Shown: positions 25,324-34,059 of the stretch, piece by piece | How positions within the stretch are numbered: position 1 is the first letter of the stretch | Layout: each line of letters starts with the position of its first letter | Source of the DNA: Gordonia phthalatica | Lineage (GTDB): Bacteria; Actinomycetota; Actinomycetes; Mycobacteriales; Mycobacteriaceae | NCBI RefSeq assembly: GCF_001305675.1 | Contig: NZ_CP011853.1 | Location: forward strand, 496,001 to 560,000 | Length of the DNA stretch: 64,000 nucleotides | Direction: 5' to 3' | The notes under the pieces: generated by a model | What the model was told of the DNA's origin: nothing | Seen by the model: the letters and a program-made list of their open reading frames with translations, nothing else | Database searches by the model: none | Program-made: the position numbers and the translations under genes

Positions 25324-26316
25324 TCAGTCCTCGCGGGGTCCTTGGGGGCGACGGAGTCCGAGGCGGGCGGACGAGCGCTGCGGGATCACCCGGCGTCGGG
25401 TGCCGTTGGCGACGGCCTGGCGTCGGTCCTCGCGCCGCTGGAGTCGTCGATCGCGGGCGGGCGCGTCCCAGTGCTCCGGGTGCGACGCCGCCCACCGCTT
25501 GGTGCGCCAGGCGAACGGGATGTGGATCAGGTAGGCGCCGACCATGATGATCATCAGCAGGTACGGGAACGTGAACAGCAGGGCGGCGGCCGCGGCGACC
25601 ACGAACAGCAGCCCGGCCAGGGCGCTCGGTCGGATGCTCGCCGACTTCATCGAGAGGGTCGGGACGGTGCTGACCGCGAGCAGGCCGGTGAACAGCAGCC
25701 ACACGCTGACCGCCGGTGTCGACACCCACCAGCCGTGACCGAAATGCTGCTGCAGACCGATCGGGAGCAGCGCCATCACGGCGGCGGCGGGGGCGGGGAC
25801 GCCGACGAAGTAGTCCTTCGTGTACTTCGGGGCGTCGACGTCGTCGAGCAGCGTGTTGAAGCGCGCCAGACGCAGAACGATCGCGGCGCAGAAGAGCAGC
25901 GCGACCACCCAGCCGAAGTCCTGGGCCGCACCCTCCTGATCGCGCAGGACCACCGCGTACACGATGAGTGCGGGCGCGACGCCGAAGTTGATGGCGTCGG
26001 CGAGTGAGTCCAGTTCGGCGCCGATCTTGGTGGTCGCATCCATCAGCCGTGCGACGCGGCCGTCGATGCCGTCGAAGACCGCGGCGAGGACCAGCAGGCC
26101 CATCGCGAGGTCCACGCTGCCCGCGTCGGCGGACCGGATCGCGGTGAGGCCGGCGCACAGTGCCAGGAGGGTGAGGGTCGACGGGACGATCAGCCGTCCC
26201 GCGCGGGCCGACCGCGCCGGTGCATCCGCCACGGGATCGTGTCGTCGGACCGACGACAGACGGAGCCGACGCGGACGGTCGGTCCGACGGCGGCGGTGCG
26301 GTCGGATGCGCGCCAT
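25324..26316 (-). CDS. pssA: CDP-diacylglycerol-serine O-phosphatidyltransferase
   Basis: Integral membrane enzyme that makes phosphatidylserine from CDP-diacylglycerol and serine. The CDP-alcohol phosphotransferase motif is intact in DGRVARLMDATTKIGAELD followed by SLAD (D-G-x2-A-R-x8-G-x3-D-x3-D). About eight membrane segments follow. The first 40 residues are very Arg-rich and the C-terminus is a basic tail, so the 330 residues exceed the usual 250-290. The ATG overlaps the psd stop (TGATG), which couples the two steps of phosphatidylethanolamine synthesis. Confidence 0.94.
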   Translation of the reverse strand: MARIRPHRRRRTDRPRRLRLSSVRRHDPVADAPARSARAGRLIVPSTLTLLALCAGLTAIRSADAGSVDLAMGLLVLAAVFDGIDGRVARLMDATTKIGAELDSLADAINFGVAPALIVYAVVLRDQEGAAQDFGWVVALLFCAAIVLRLARFNTLLDDVDAPKYTKDYFVGVPAPAAAVMALLPIGLQQHFGHGWWVSTPAVSVWLLFTGLLAVSTVPTLSMKSASIRPSALAGLLFVVAAAAALLFTFPYLLMIIMVGAYLIHIPFAWRTKRWAASHPEHWDAPARDRRLQRREDRRQAVANGTRRRVIPQRSSARLGLRRPQGPRED

Positions 26317-27023
26317 CAGGGCAGCTCCGCCAGCACGGTTTCGGCGCCGACGGCGCGCTGGCCTCGGGTCACCTTCACCGTGGAGCCCTGCGGAAGGTAG
26401 AGGTCGACGCGCGAGCCGAAGCGGATCAGGCCGTAGGTGTCGCCGAGGACCAGGGCGTCGCCGGGCTTCGCGTCGTTCACGATGCGGCGGGCCAGCAGGC
26501 CGGCGATCTGCACGACGCCGACGTCGTGACCGGCATCGGTGCTGATCGTCATCGCCGTGCGCTCGTTCTCGCTGCTCGCGGCGGGCAGGTCGGCCGACAG
26601 GAACTTGCCGGGCGTGTGCACCACAGACCGGACGCGACCGGCGATCGGCACGCGCTGGACGTGGACGTCGAAGACCGACAGGAAGGTGCAGATGCGGGGA
26701 AGCGGCTGGTCGCCGAGGCCGAGTTCCGGCATCGGGACCGCGTCGTCGACCAGGGCGATGGTGCCGTCGGCGGGAGCGACGATCAGCCCCTCTCCGGCGG
26801 GCGGGACACGCTTCGGGTGGCGGAAGAACAGGGCCGACGCCGCGGCGGTCGCCATCGCCGGGCGGGCGATCCACTTGCGGTTGCGGCCGAGCAACGCGAC
26901 GGCGGCGGGCGCCGCCACGAAGGGGATGCCCGCGGGATGAAGCGGTGGCACCGTCTCGCGGATCAGGTCGACGACGTGGGCCAGGCCTTCGCGGTCGTCG
27001 GGTTGAGCGGGTCGTCGAGCCAC
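26316..27023 (-). CDS. psd: Phosphatidylserine decarboxylase proenzyme
   Basis: Pyruvoyl-dependent enzyme that decarboxylates phosphatidylserine to phosphatidylethanolamine. The 235 residues include ICTFLSVFDVHVQRVPIAG with the conserved His and, near the C-terminus, FGSRVDLYLPQGSTVKVTRG. The self-cleavage site is the Gly-Ser of QGST, which generates the alpha-chain pyruvoyl group. It is the compact archaeal/actinobacterial form. An N-terminal membrane-associated segment (IPFVAAPAAVALLGRNRKWI) is present. It corresponds to Rv0437c. Confidence 0.95.
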   Translation of the reverse strand: MARRPAQPDDREGLAHVVDLIRETVPPLHPAGIPFVAAPAAVALLGRNRKWIARPAMATAAASALFFRHPKRVPPAGEGLIVAPADGTIALVDDAVPMPELGLGDQPLPRICTFLSVFDVHVQRVPIAGRVRSVVHTPGKFLSADLPAASSENERTAMTISTDAGHDVGVVQIAGLLARRIVNDAKPGDALVLGDTYGLIRFGSRVDLYLPQGSTVKVTRGQRAVGAETVLAELP

Positions 27024-27125
27024 CGGTTCTGCACTCCTAGGTAACGGGCCGCGCGACGGCGCGACCGACTCCGTCCAGCTTAATCGCCGCGGTCGAGCGG
27101 GTCTGGACGAGCATCACCCTCAGAC

Positions 27126-27200
27126 GCGGCATCCGCGTAGTTCAGCAGAGAACGCGTAGTTCTGAACTACGCGTTCTCCGTTGACATACGCGGATGCCGC
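27126..27200. repeat. Nested palindrome with two mutually exclusive stems
   Basis: A 75-bp element upstream of psd. Outer arms of 14 bp (27126-27139 and 27187-27200) are perfect. Inside them are inner arms of 15 bp (27148-27162 and 27164-27178) with a single-base centre. A 9-bp segment, GTAGTTCAG (27137-27145), can instead pair with CTGAACTAC (27162-27170), which competes with both stems. There is no T-run, so it is not a classical terminator. Confidence 0.9.
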
Positions 27201-27232
27201 CGAAGTACGGCGGATGCGTGCCGAGTGCGGGC

Positions 27233-27691
27233 TCAGCCCTGGGCAGCGCGCTTGATCTTGCCGAGGGTCTCGCGGATGCCCTCCTGCAGCTCGGCCTCGA
27301 ACGGCTTCTCGCCGCCCATCACCTTGTCGACCAGGACAGCCGAGATCTTGGTGGTGCCGCCCTCGGGGACCGTGCGGCTCTCGGTGAGGCGGACGCCGGT
27401 CTCGGTCGGATCGATCCGGAACGACCACACGGTGTGGTTGTCGAGGATCTTGAATGCGAGCTCCTTGTTGGGCTCGAAGGTGACGACCTTCGACCGCGTC
27501 GGCCACACCAGCGGGCCGCGACGGTTCACGTTCAGGGTGGTGGTGCCGAGCTTCACGTCACCGCCGAAGACGACCATCTTCTTGCACTGCGGGCTCCACT
27601 CGCCCATGCGGCGCAGATCGCTGATGACGGACCAGACCTTCTCCGGGCTGGCGTCGATGTCGATCGAGTCCTCGATCAGGGGTGCGGCCAT
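27233..27691 (-). CDS. SRPBCC-family (START/polyketide cyclase-like) protein
   Basis: A 152-residue protein with the Bet v1-like ligand-binding fold: IEDSIDIDASPEKVWSVISD at the start, MGEWSPQCKK, TVWSFRIDPTETGVRLTESR and a long C-terminal helix (GEKPFEAELQEGIRETLGKI). Proteins of this type bind lipids or aromatic ligands, and the natural ligand is unknown. The ATG at 27691 has GGAG upstream. The frame could extend to 27712 without a ribosome site. It lies upstream of psd, separated by the palindrome. Confidence 0.87.
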   Translation of the reverse strand: MAAPLIEDSIDIDASPEKVWSVISDLRRMGEWSPQCKKMVVFGGDVKLGTTTLNVNRRGPLVWPTRSKVVTFEPNKELAFKILDNHTVWSFRIDPTETGVRLTESRTVPEGGTTKISAVLVDKVMGGEKPFEAELQEGIRETLGKIKRAAQG

Positions 27692-27774
27692 GACAGTCTC
27701 CGTTCTCTGCACACCGCTCGGGTGCGGCGCTCTCGTTGTCGGTCAGGTTAATGCATGTGACCGATGGTCACACC

Positions 27775-28338
27775 TCAGGTCAGTTCGATGTCCAGGAGGA
27801 GCCCGGTGGCGCACTCCCAGGTGTCCGGTGCCGGATGAGTGGTCCAGGTGCCGTCGGCGTGGATCTCGATCGTCGGCCGCGAGGTGTTCCGGAAGCCGGG
27901 CTTCTCACCCGGCGCGAGGTCGACGAGCTCGGTCCGCGGCGCGGAGTCCGGCTGGTCTTTGATCAGGGTGACGAGCCTGCGCCGGACGACGGTGCCGACG
28001 CAGCGGCCCGTTGTCCGATCCGCGATCTCGTAGTCGACGGCGAGGCCGACGACGATCGCGATCTCGCCGGTCGTCGGCTGGTCGAGGTATCCGATCGCGG
28101 TGAGTGCTCCGAAATCGAGCCAGGTCGGCACGCGTCCCCGGTGCTCGGGAGCACCGGTCGGCTCGGCGACGGCGCGCGCCTCGACGGAGTCTTCGCGGAA
28201 ACGGTCGCGTGTCACCACGAACTCGAGTGCGTACGAGACCCGTTCGCCGTGGTCCGGGTACGGCTGCGCGCCGTCCTGCACGATCCAGGCGAGCAACGTC
28301 ACCGGAATGACGTCGCCCGACTGGAGTCGCCGGGTCAT
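27775..28338 (-). CDS. Unknown protein coupled to acyl-CoA dehydrogenases
   Basis: A 187-residue cytoplasmic protein that I do not recognise. It has no signal peptide or membrane segment and is rich in beta-prone stretches (VSYALEFVVTRDRF, GEIAIVVGLAVDYEIADR, RPTIEIHADGTWTTHP). The ATG at 28338 overlaps the stop of the upstream acyl-CoA dehydrogenase (ATGA), so it is translated with it. That suggests a role in the same acyl-CoA pathway; it might be a hydratase- or thioesterase-like accessory, but no catalytic motif is visible. Confidence 0.75.
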   Translation of the reverse strand: MTRRLQSGDVIPVTLLAWIVQDGAQPYPDHGERVSYALEFVVTRDRFREDSVEARAVAEPTGAPEHRGRVPTWLDFGALTAIGYLDQPTTGEIAIVVGLAVDYEIADRTTGRCVGTVVRRRLVTLIKDQPDSAPRTELVDLAPGEKPGFRNTSRPTIEIHADGTWTTHPAPDTWECATGLLLDIELT

Positions 28339-29450
28339 CCGACGGTGACCATGTCCCAATCGCCGACGGAGGCGGACAGACGCTGCAGGTGGCTGTCGGC
28401 GTCGCCCAGCGTGTGGCCGATCGCGGTCAGGCGGCTCGCATAGTGCGCGATCGGGTACTCGGCGGTCATGCCGATGCCGCCGTGCATCTGGATCGACTCC
28501 TGACCGATGTGCCGCGCGGACTTCAGTGCCTGCAGCTTGGCGCGCGAGGCGATGATCGGATCCACGCGTCCCTCGGCGAGTGCCGCGGTCGCGTAGACGG
28601 AGATGCTGCTCGCCAACTCGAGGGACACGTACATGTCGGCCGCGCGGTGCGTGAGCGCCTGGAAGGTCGACAGCGTGACGCCGAACTGCTTGCGCGTCTT
28701 CAGATACTCGGTCGTCATCTCCAGCGAGGAGCGCATCGCGCCCACGGCCTCGGCGACGAGCGCGGTCTGCGTCACGACCTCCACCTCGGCGATGGCCGAC
28801 GACGCGTCGCCCGAGCCGAGGCGGGTGGCCGCAGCGTCGGTGAAGACGATCTGCGCGCCGCGCCGGCGGTCGTGCGTGCGATAGCCGGTGCGGTCGACGC
28901 CCGCAGCGGCCGCGTCGACCAGGTACAGGCCGACCGCGCCGGACGCGTCGCGCGCGGAGACGACGAGGATGTCGGCGGCGTCGCCCGCCGGGACCAGCGA
29001 CTTAGTGCCGGACACCTTCCCGTCGGCGAACTGCGTCGCGACGGCATAGTGCGGCCAACGGTCGCCGTTCTCGTGGTGGGCGAAGGCCGCGAGACGCTCG
29101 CCCGACGACAGGCCGCCGATGACGTCGGCGCGGACGTCGGCGTCCGCGGTCTTGGTGACCAACAGGCCCGGCACGACGACTGCGTCGAGGAAGGGCTCCG
29201 GTGCGATGGCCGCACCGAACTCGCCCATCACGGGCGCGAGTTCCTCGGGTCCGGCGCCGGTGCCGCCGTCGGCTTCGTCGAAGACGAGGCCGAGGATGCC
29301 GATCTCGGCGAGCGACTTCCACACGTCGCGGCTCCAGCCGAGCTCGGTGTCGGTGACTTTGCGGAGGGTCTCGATGTCGTACTTCTTGGTCAGCACTTCG
29401 CGCACGGTGTCGCGCAGCATGACCTGTTCTTCGGAGAGCTCGAATTCCAT
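28335..29450 (-). CDS. Acyl-CoA dehydrogenase, small subunit type
   Basis: FAD-dependent acyl-CoA dehydrogenase of 371 residues. The N-terminal domain begins MEFELSEEQVMLRDTVREVL, and the C-terminal domain has TRKQFGVTLSTFQALTHRAAD and SIQMHGGIGMTAEYPIAHYA. The Glu of the AEYP motif is in the position of the catalytic base of medium-chain dehydrogenases. It is paired with the larger dehydrogenase 45 bases upstream, the arrangement seen for heterotetrameric steroid or cholesterol side-chain dehydrogenases in actinobacteria. The substrate is not predictable. Confidence 0.92.
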   Translation of the reverse strand: MEFELSEEQVMLRDTVREVLTKKYDIETLRKVTDTELGWSRDVWKSLAEIGILGLVFDEADGGTGAGPEELAPVMGEFGAAIAPEPFLDAVVVPGLLVTKTADADVRADVIGGLSSGERLAAFAHHENGDRWPHYAVATQFADGKVSGTKSLVPAGDAADILVVSARDASGAVGLYLVDAAAAGVDRTGYRTHDRRRGAQIVFTDAAATRLGSGDASSAIAEVEVVTQTALVAEAVGAMRSSLEMTTEYLKTRKQFGVTLSTFQALTHRAADMYVSLELASSISVYATAALAEGRVDPIIASRAKLQALKSARHIGQESIQMHGGIGMTAEYPIAHYASRLTAIGHTLGDADSHLQRLSASVGDWDMVTVG

Positions 29451-29495
29451 GGTGTGTTCCCTACGGGGTTTCGTGAGTCGTTGTGGGGCAGGCGG

Positions 29496-30692
29496 TCACA
29501 GTCCGAGGACGGCCTTGTCGATGATCTGGCGCTGGACCTCCGACGAACCGCCGTAGATCGTCACCTTGCGGTAGTTGAGGTAGGCGGGCACGGTCAGCTG
29601 GGCCCACTCCGGGCTGAGGATGTCGGCGACGTCGCCCTCCTCGGCCGAGTCGACGGCCGAGACCGGCAGGGAGTCCGGTCCCGCGATGTCGGCGAGCAGT
29701 TCGGTGGCCGCCTGCTGCAACTGAGTGCCGTGCAATTTCAGCAGGGACGACGCCGGGTTGGGCTTCCCGTCGGCGGATCCGGCGACGACACGCAACTGCG
29801 TCACCTCCAGTGCCAGCAGTTCGTTCTCCAGGGCGGCGATGCGGCCGGCGACGGCCGGGTCGTCGAGCAGGGTGCCGTTGGGAGTCTTCGTCGCGGCGGC
29901 CAGCCGCTTGGCCTTCGCGACCTTGGTCTTGGTCCAGCCGACCCGCGCGATGCCCGAGCGCTCGTTGCCGAGCAGGAACTTGGCGATGGTCCAGCCGAGG
30001 TTCTCCTCACCGACCAGGTTCTCGGCCGGGACGCGGACGTCCTGGAAGAAGACCTCGTTGACCTCGTAGCTGCCGTCGATCAGCTGGATCGGGCGCAGTT
30101 CGACGCCGGGCGTGTCCATGGGGAACAGGAAGAAGCTGATGCCCGCCTGCTTCTTCGCATCGGGATCGGTCCGGGCCAGGCAAAAGATCCAGTCGGCGTA
30201 CTGCCCGAGGGTGGTCCAGGTCTTCTGGCCGTTGATGACGTAGTGGTCGCCGTCGCGCACCGCGCGGGTCTTCAGCGACGCGAGGTCCGAGCCGGCCTCC
30301 GGCTCGGAGAAGCCCTGGCACCACCAGATGTCGAGGTTCGCGGTCGCGGGCAGGAACTTCTCCTTGAGCTCCTGCGAGGCGAACTGCGCGATCACCGGGC
30401 CGACCATGCCCGCGTTGAAGGGCAGCAGGTCGGGGACGAAGTTGAGCGACATCTCCTCGCGCCAGATGTGGTGCTGAATCGGGGTCCAGTCCTGGCCGCC
30501 CCACTCGACGGGCCAGTGCGGCACCGCGTACCCGCCCTTGTTGAGGGCGCGGGTGGTGGTGACGATGTCGTCCGGGTAGTTGAGGGCGCCGGCCTCGCAG
30601 CGTTCGCGGATCTCCTGCGGGATCTCGGTCGTGAAATAGGTGCGGAGTTCTTGACGGAAGGCTTCTTCTTCCGGAGTGAATTGCAGCTGCAT
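29496..30692 (-). CDS. Acyl-CoA dehydrogenase, large subunit type
   Basis: A 398-residue acyl-CoA dehydrogenase. Features are WPVEWGGQDWTPIQHHIWRE, the FAD/substrate region WWCQGFSEPEAGSDLASLKT with INGQKTWTTLGQYADW, and the C-terminal IYGGSSEVQRQIIDKAVLG, the flavin-binding tail. In place of the usual catalytic-Glu segment it has SPEWAQLTVPAYLNYRKV. With the downstream gene it probably forms an alpha2beta2 enzyme in which the active site is shared; that is inference from gene pairing. It is the first gene of a three-gene leftward operon. Confidence 0.92.
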   Translation of the reverse strand: MQLQFTPEEEAFRQELRTYFTTEIPQEIRERCEAGALNYPDDIVTTTRALNKGGYAVPHWPVEWGGQDWTPIQHHIWREEMSLNFVPDLLPFNAGMVGPVIAQFASQELKEKFLPATANLDIWWCQGFSEPEAGSDLASLKTRAVRDGDHYVINGQKTWTTLGQYADWIFCLARTDPDAKKQAGISFFLFPMDTPGVELRPIQLIDGSYEVNEVFFQDVRVPAENLVGEENLGWTIAKFLLGNERSGIARVGWTKTKVAKAKRLAAATKTPNGTLLDDPAVAGRIAALENELLALEVTQLRVVAGSADGKPNPASSLLKLHGTQLQQAATELLADIAGPDSLPVSAVDSAEEGDVADILSPEWAQLTVPAYLNYRKVTIYGGSSEVQRQIIDKAVLGL

Positions 30693-30777
30693 GGCATCAG
30701 TCTTACCGGTCCGATGGTGTGATGAGTAGCACTACCGGGCATCCGATCGATCGATCGAATCCGCTACCGTGTGTGGA

Positions 30778-32184
30778 ATGGAACACGTTCACGCCTTCAC
30801 CGACGACTGCCTGGGCGAACTCGACGCCGTCGCGGTGGCACGACGCATCGCCTCCGGCGAGATCTCGCCCGCCGACGCCGCGCGGGCCGCGCTCGCCCGG
30901 ATCGACGCGGTGGAGCCGCAGCTGTCGGCCGTCGCGATCGACGACCGCGAGCGCGGACTCGCCCGCGCCGAGGCCGATGCGTTCACCGGCGCGTTCGCCG
31001 GCGTGCCGACCCTCGCCAAGAACAACATCGACGTGGCGGGCATCCCCACGCTGCACGGTTCGGCCGCCGTCGCGAACGTGCCCGCGCGGGAGAACGATCC
31101 GACCGCCCGAGAACTGATCGGGGCGGGGTTCAACATCCTCGGCGCCTCCACGCTGCCGGCGTTCGGACTCACTGCGACCACCGAGTTCGTCGACCGCCCG
31201 CCGACGCGGAACCCGTGGAACACCGACTACTCGTGCGGTGCGTCGTCGGGCGGCGCTGCGGCGCTGGTCGCGGCGGGCGCGCTGCCGATCGCGCACGCCA
31301 ACGACGGCGGCGGCTCCATCCGCATCCCGGCGGCGTCGTGCGGACTGGTGGGACTGAAGCCGACGCGCGGTCGGGTGGCGCAGTCCACCGAGATGAAGGG
31401 ACTGCCGATCGACCTCATCAGCAACGGCGTCGTCAGCCGTTCGGTGCGCGACACGGCGTACTACTTCGCCGACCTGGAGCGGCAGGGGAGTGCGTCGTCG
31501 CTGCCGCCGATCGGGCTCGTCGAGGGGCCGTCGAAGCGGCGGTTGCGAATCGCCCTCATCAACTCGACGGTCACCGGACGACTGCTCGACGACGACACCG
31601 ACCGCGAACTCACCGCCACTGTCGAACTCCTGGAATCGCTGGGGCATCGCGTCACCACCATCCCGATCCCGGTGGACCGCTCGTACATCAAGCAGTTCAC
31701 CGATTACTGGGCGCTGCTCGCGTTCGGCCTGGACCGGTTCGGTGGGATGACGATCGGCAAGGGTTTTGACCGCACCCGGCTCGACGCCTTCACCAAGGGG
31801 CTGTCCCAGTCGTTCACCAGGCACTTCTACCGCGTGCCGGGCTCGATTCTGGGACTCAAGCGGGCCGACGCGCGTTTCCGCAAGACTTTCGACGACTTCG
31901 ACGTCGTCCTGTCTCCGACGCTCGCCCACCAAGTTCCGGAGATCGGCTTCCTGGCGCCCGACGGCGACTTCGACGAGGTCCTCGCACGCCTCGTGGATTA
32001 CGTGGCGTTCACGCCCGCGAACAACACCACCGGCACGCCGGCCGTCACGCTTCCGCTCGGTCAGAGTGTGAACGGGCTGCCGCTCGGCATGCACTTCTCC
32101 GCCGATCTCGGCGGCGAGCGGACGCTGCTGGAACTGTCGTACGAGTTGGAGGCGGCCAGGCCGTTCGCGCGGATCCAGGACTGA
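30778..32184 (+). CDS. Amidase signature family hydrolase
   Basis: A 468-residue amidase of the GatA/AmiE signature family that hydrolyses carboxamides. The Ser-cisSer-Lys triad is visible: Lys in VPTLAKNNIDVAG, cisSer in YSCGASSGGAAALVA, and the nucleophile Ser in NDGGGSIRIPAASCGLVGLK followed by PTRGR. Absence of gatB/gatC neighbours argues against a tRNA amidotransferase subunit, and the substrate is unknown. The ATG at 30778 is used; three extra codons upstream are possible. A strong terminator hairpin follows the stop. Confidence 0.9.
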   Translation: MEHVHAFTDDCLGELDAVAVARRIASGEISPADAARAALARIDAVEPQLSAVAIDDRERGLARAEADAFTGAFAGVPTLAKNNIDVAGIPTLHGSAAVANVPARENDPTARELIGAGFNILGASTLPAFGLTATTEFVDRPPTRNPWNTDYSCGASSGGAAALVAAGALPIAHANDGGGSIRIPAASCGLVGLKPTRGRVAQSTEMKGLPIDLISNGVVSRSVRDTAYYFADLERQGSASSLPPIGLVEGPSKRRLRIALINSTVTGRLLDDDTDRELTATVELLESLGHRVTTIPIPVDRSYIKQFTDYWALLAFGLDRFGGMTIGKGFDRTRLDAFTKGLSQSFTRHFYRVPGSILGLKRADARFRKTFDDFDVVLSPTLAHQVPEIGFLAPDGDFDEVLARLVDYVAFTPANNTTGTPAVTLPLGQSVNGLPLGMHFSADLGGERTLLELSYELEAARPFARIQD

Positions 32185-32210
32185 CTGCCCGGCCCCGTTC
32201 GCTCACCCAG

Positions 32211-32248
32211 ACGACGCTCGCTCCCCTCCGGAGGGGAGCGAGCGTCGT
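32211..32248. terminator. Perfect 19-bp-arm palindrome after amidase gene
   Basis: Arms 32211-32229 and 32230-32248 are fully complementary around CTCC/GGAG and begin 26 bases after the amidase stop. No T-run follows, as is common for actinobacterial terminators. A near-identical palindrome lies downstream of the next gene at 33895-33928. Confidence 0.7.
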
Positions 32249-32341
32249 TCGCGTAAGCGCACGTCGGTCGAATGGATGAACGTCCCGCTTCGTCGATGGA
32301 GATCGGCGACCGTGCCTCCTCCCTCCGAAAGGTCCCGAACC

Positions 32342-33871
32342 GTGGTCTTCACTTCCTTTGGCGTGCCCGCGCCAGGTCCCGTCGAACAGCGATGGACGCC
32401 GCGACTGGTCATCTCGCTGCTGTCGATCGTCCTCATGCTCGAGATGCTCGCGATCAGCTACATCATGATCGCAACCGCCCTCCCATACATCGCGAAGCAC
32501 TACCAGACCACGCAGGGTGCGTGGCTGCTCACCGCCTTCCTGCTGTTCGGCGCGATGGTCGCCCCGCTTCTCGGCAAGCTCGCCGACCTCTACGGCAAAC
32601 GGCTGATGCTGCTGGTCTGCGTCTTCGGCGCAGCCCTCGGCTCCCTGGTGTCGGCTGTCGCGCCCACCTACTCGATCCTGATCGTCGGACGTGCGCTCAC
32701 CGGTCTCCTGGTTGCGTGCCTGTTCCTGAGCTACTCGCTGATCCGCGACGTCTTCCCGCCGAAGACCATCGCTCTCGCCGTCAGCATCGCCACCAGCGGC
32801 ATGGGCATCATCGCGATCCCGGCACCGTTCATCACCGGCTGGCTGATCGACGGCTTCGGCTTCCGCTCCATCTTCTGGTTCACGCTGATCGCCCTCGCCG
32901 TCCTCGGCACGCTGATCCTGTTCACCACGCAGGAGTCGACGATCCGTCAGCACGCACGTCTGGATCTGCTGGGTGCGATCCTGCTGGGTGCGGGCATCGC
33001 CGGTGTCCTCGTCGGCGTCAGCTTCGGCCCCACCTGGGGTTGGGCCGCCACCTCGACGCTCGCCTACCTGATCGGCGGCGTCGTGCTCATCGGCGCGTGG
33101 CTGGTCTCCGCGGGCAAGCTGTCCGATCCGCTCATCGACATCAAGGTCCTGCGTCGTCGTTCGGTGGCGTTCACCGTTCTCGCGGCCGGCTGCATCTACG
33201 GCGTCAGCGGCCTGTACACCATGCTGCTGCCGATGCTCGTGATGACGCCGAAGGAACTCGGCCTCGGGTACGGCTTCGGCTCCACCGCCGAGGGCACCGC
33301 GATCTTCCAGGCGCCGCTGGGCCTGTTCACCGTGATCGGCGGTGTCATCGTCGGCGTGCTGGTCGGTCGCATCGGTGCCAAGCCTCGCATCATGATGGCT
33401 GCCGGCGCGGTCTCCGCGGGCTTCGGCTGCCTGTTCACCGCGTTCTCGCACGACGACAAGCTGCTCATCATCGTCTTCGGCGCCCTCGTCGGACTCGGCA
33501 TGGGTCTCGGCTACGCCGCCGTTCCGAACCTGCTGATCGAGGCGGTGCCGCCGCAGCTGCAGGCCTCCACCGCCAGCATCGCCGGCGTCTTCCAGAGCGT
33601 CTTCCCGGCGGTCCTGCCGGTGATCGCGTTCACCGTCATGAACAACTCGTTCACCGCGGTGTTCCCGCCGGAGATCACCAAGATGCTGGGCGGCGCCGTC
33701 ATGTACACCAGTGACGGCTTCAAGATCGCCTACCTGATCGCCGCCGTCACCGCGGTCGGCTGCCTGCTCGCGGCCCTCGCGCTGCCGTCGCGCATCACGC
33801 AGCTGCAGGTCCCCTCGGACGGCGCCCCCGCCGTCGACGAGGCCGACCGCGAAGACGCCGTCGTCGCCTAG
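32342..33871 (+). CDS. MFS multidrug exporter (DHA2 type, 14 TM)
   Basis: A proton-driven exporter of about 509 residues with 14 predicted membrane segments. Family motifs include ATALPYIAKHYQTTQGAWLL, LGKLADLYGKRLMLL (motif A) and GRALTGLLVACLFLSYSLIR. The second half has VLVGRIGAKPRIMMAAGAV. The substrate is unknown. The GTG at 32342 has AAGG upstream and leaves room for a promoter after the preceding terminator. An in-frame ATG at 32276 would add 22 residues and has no ribosome site, so the start is uncertain. Confidence 0.86.
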   Translation: MVFTSFGVPAPGPVEQRWTPRLVISLLSIVLMLEMLAISYIMIATALPYIAKHYQTTQGAWLLTAFLLFGAMVAPLLGKLADLYGKRLMLLVCVFGAALGSLVSAVAPTYSILIVGRALTGLLVACLFLSYSLIRDVFPPKTIALAVSIATSGMGIIAIPAPFITGWLIDGFGFRSIFWFTLIALAVLGTLILFTTQESTIRQHARLDLLGAILLGAGIAGVLVGVSFGPTWGWAATSTLAYLIGGVVLIGAWLVSAGKLSDPLIDIKVLRRRSVAFTVLAAGCIYGVSGLYTMLLPMLVMTPKELGLGYGFGSTAEGTAIFQAPLGLFTVIGGVIVGVLVGRIGAKPRIMMAAGAVSAGFGCLFTAFSHDDKLLIIVFGALVGLGMGLGYAAVPNLLIEAVPPQLQASTASIAGVFQSVFPAVLPVIAFTVMNNSFTAVFPPEITKMLGGAVMYTSDGFKIAYLIAAVTAVGCLLAALALPSRITQLQVPSDGAPAVDEADREDAVVA

Positions 33872-33894
33872 TCGCTCTGTTCGCTTACGCGAAT

Positions 33895-33928
33895 GACGCT
33901 CGCTCACCTCCGGAGGTGAGCGAGCGTC
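33895..33928. terminator. Perfect 17-bp-arm palindrome after MFS gene
   Basis: Arms 33895-33911 and 33912-33928 pair perfectly around CCTCC/GGAGG. An outer stem, TCGCTTAC (33881-33888) with GTAAGCGA (33935-33942), can extend the structure. It begins 23 bases after the exporter stop and shares most of its sequence with the element at 32211-32248. Confidence 0.7.
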
Positions 33929-33959
33929 GTTTCAGTAAGCGAATGCCGACGAGGTGAGC

Positions 33960-34006
33960 GAACGCGAAGCGCGGCAACCCTGGCTGGGTTGCCGCGCTTC
34001 GCGTTC
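33960..34006. terminator. 21-bp-arm hairpin, terminator of the symporter operon
   Basis: Arms 33960-33980 and 33986-34006 are perfectly complementary with a 5-base loop (TGGCT). It lies about 55 bases beyond the stop of the leftward acetate-symporter gene. It also faces the MFS terminator, so it would insulate the two convergent units. Confidence 0.75.
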
Positions 34007-34059
34007 TTCGTGGTGCTCGGTCGGCGGGGGAGAGTGTGGGATCCCCGCCGACCGAGGTC

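Noticed and set aside
22972..26007. Very long rightward open frame over the ATPase and pssA genes
   Set aside because: It is the complementary-frame shadow of real leftward genes. Its composition (Arg, Gly, Gln and His runs) matches no family, and the leftward proteins have clear motifs.
30740..30777. GATC-rich stretch before the amidase gene as an origin-like or Dam cluster
   Set aside because: Only three overlapping GATC copies; too short and without DnaA boxes nearby.
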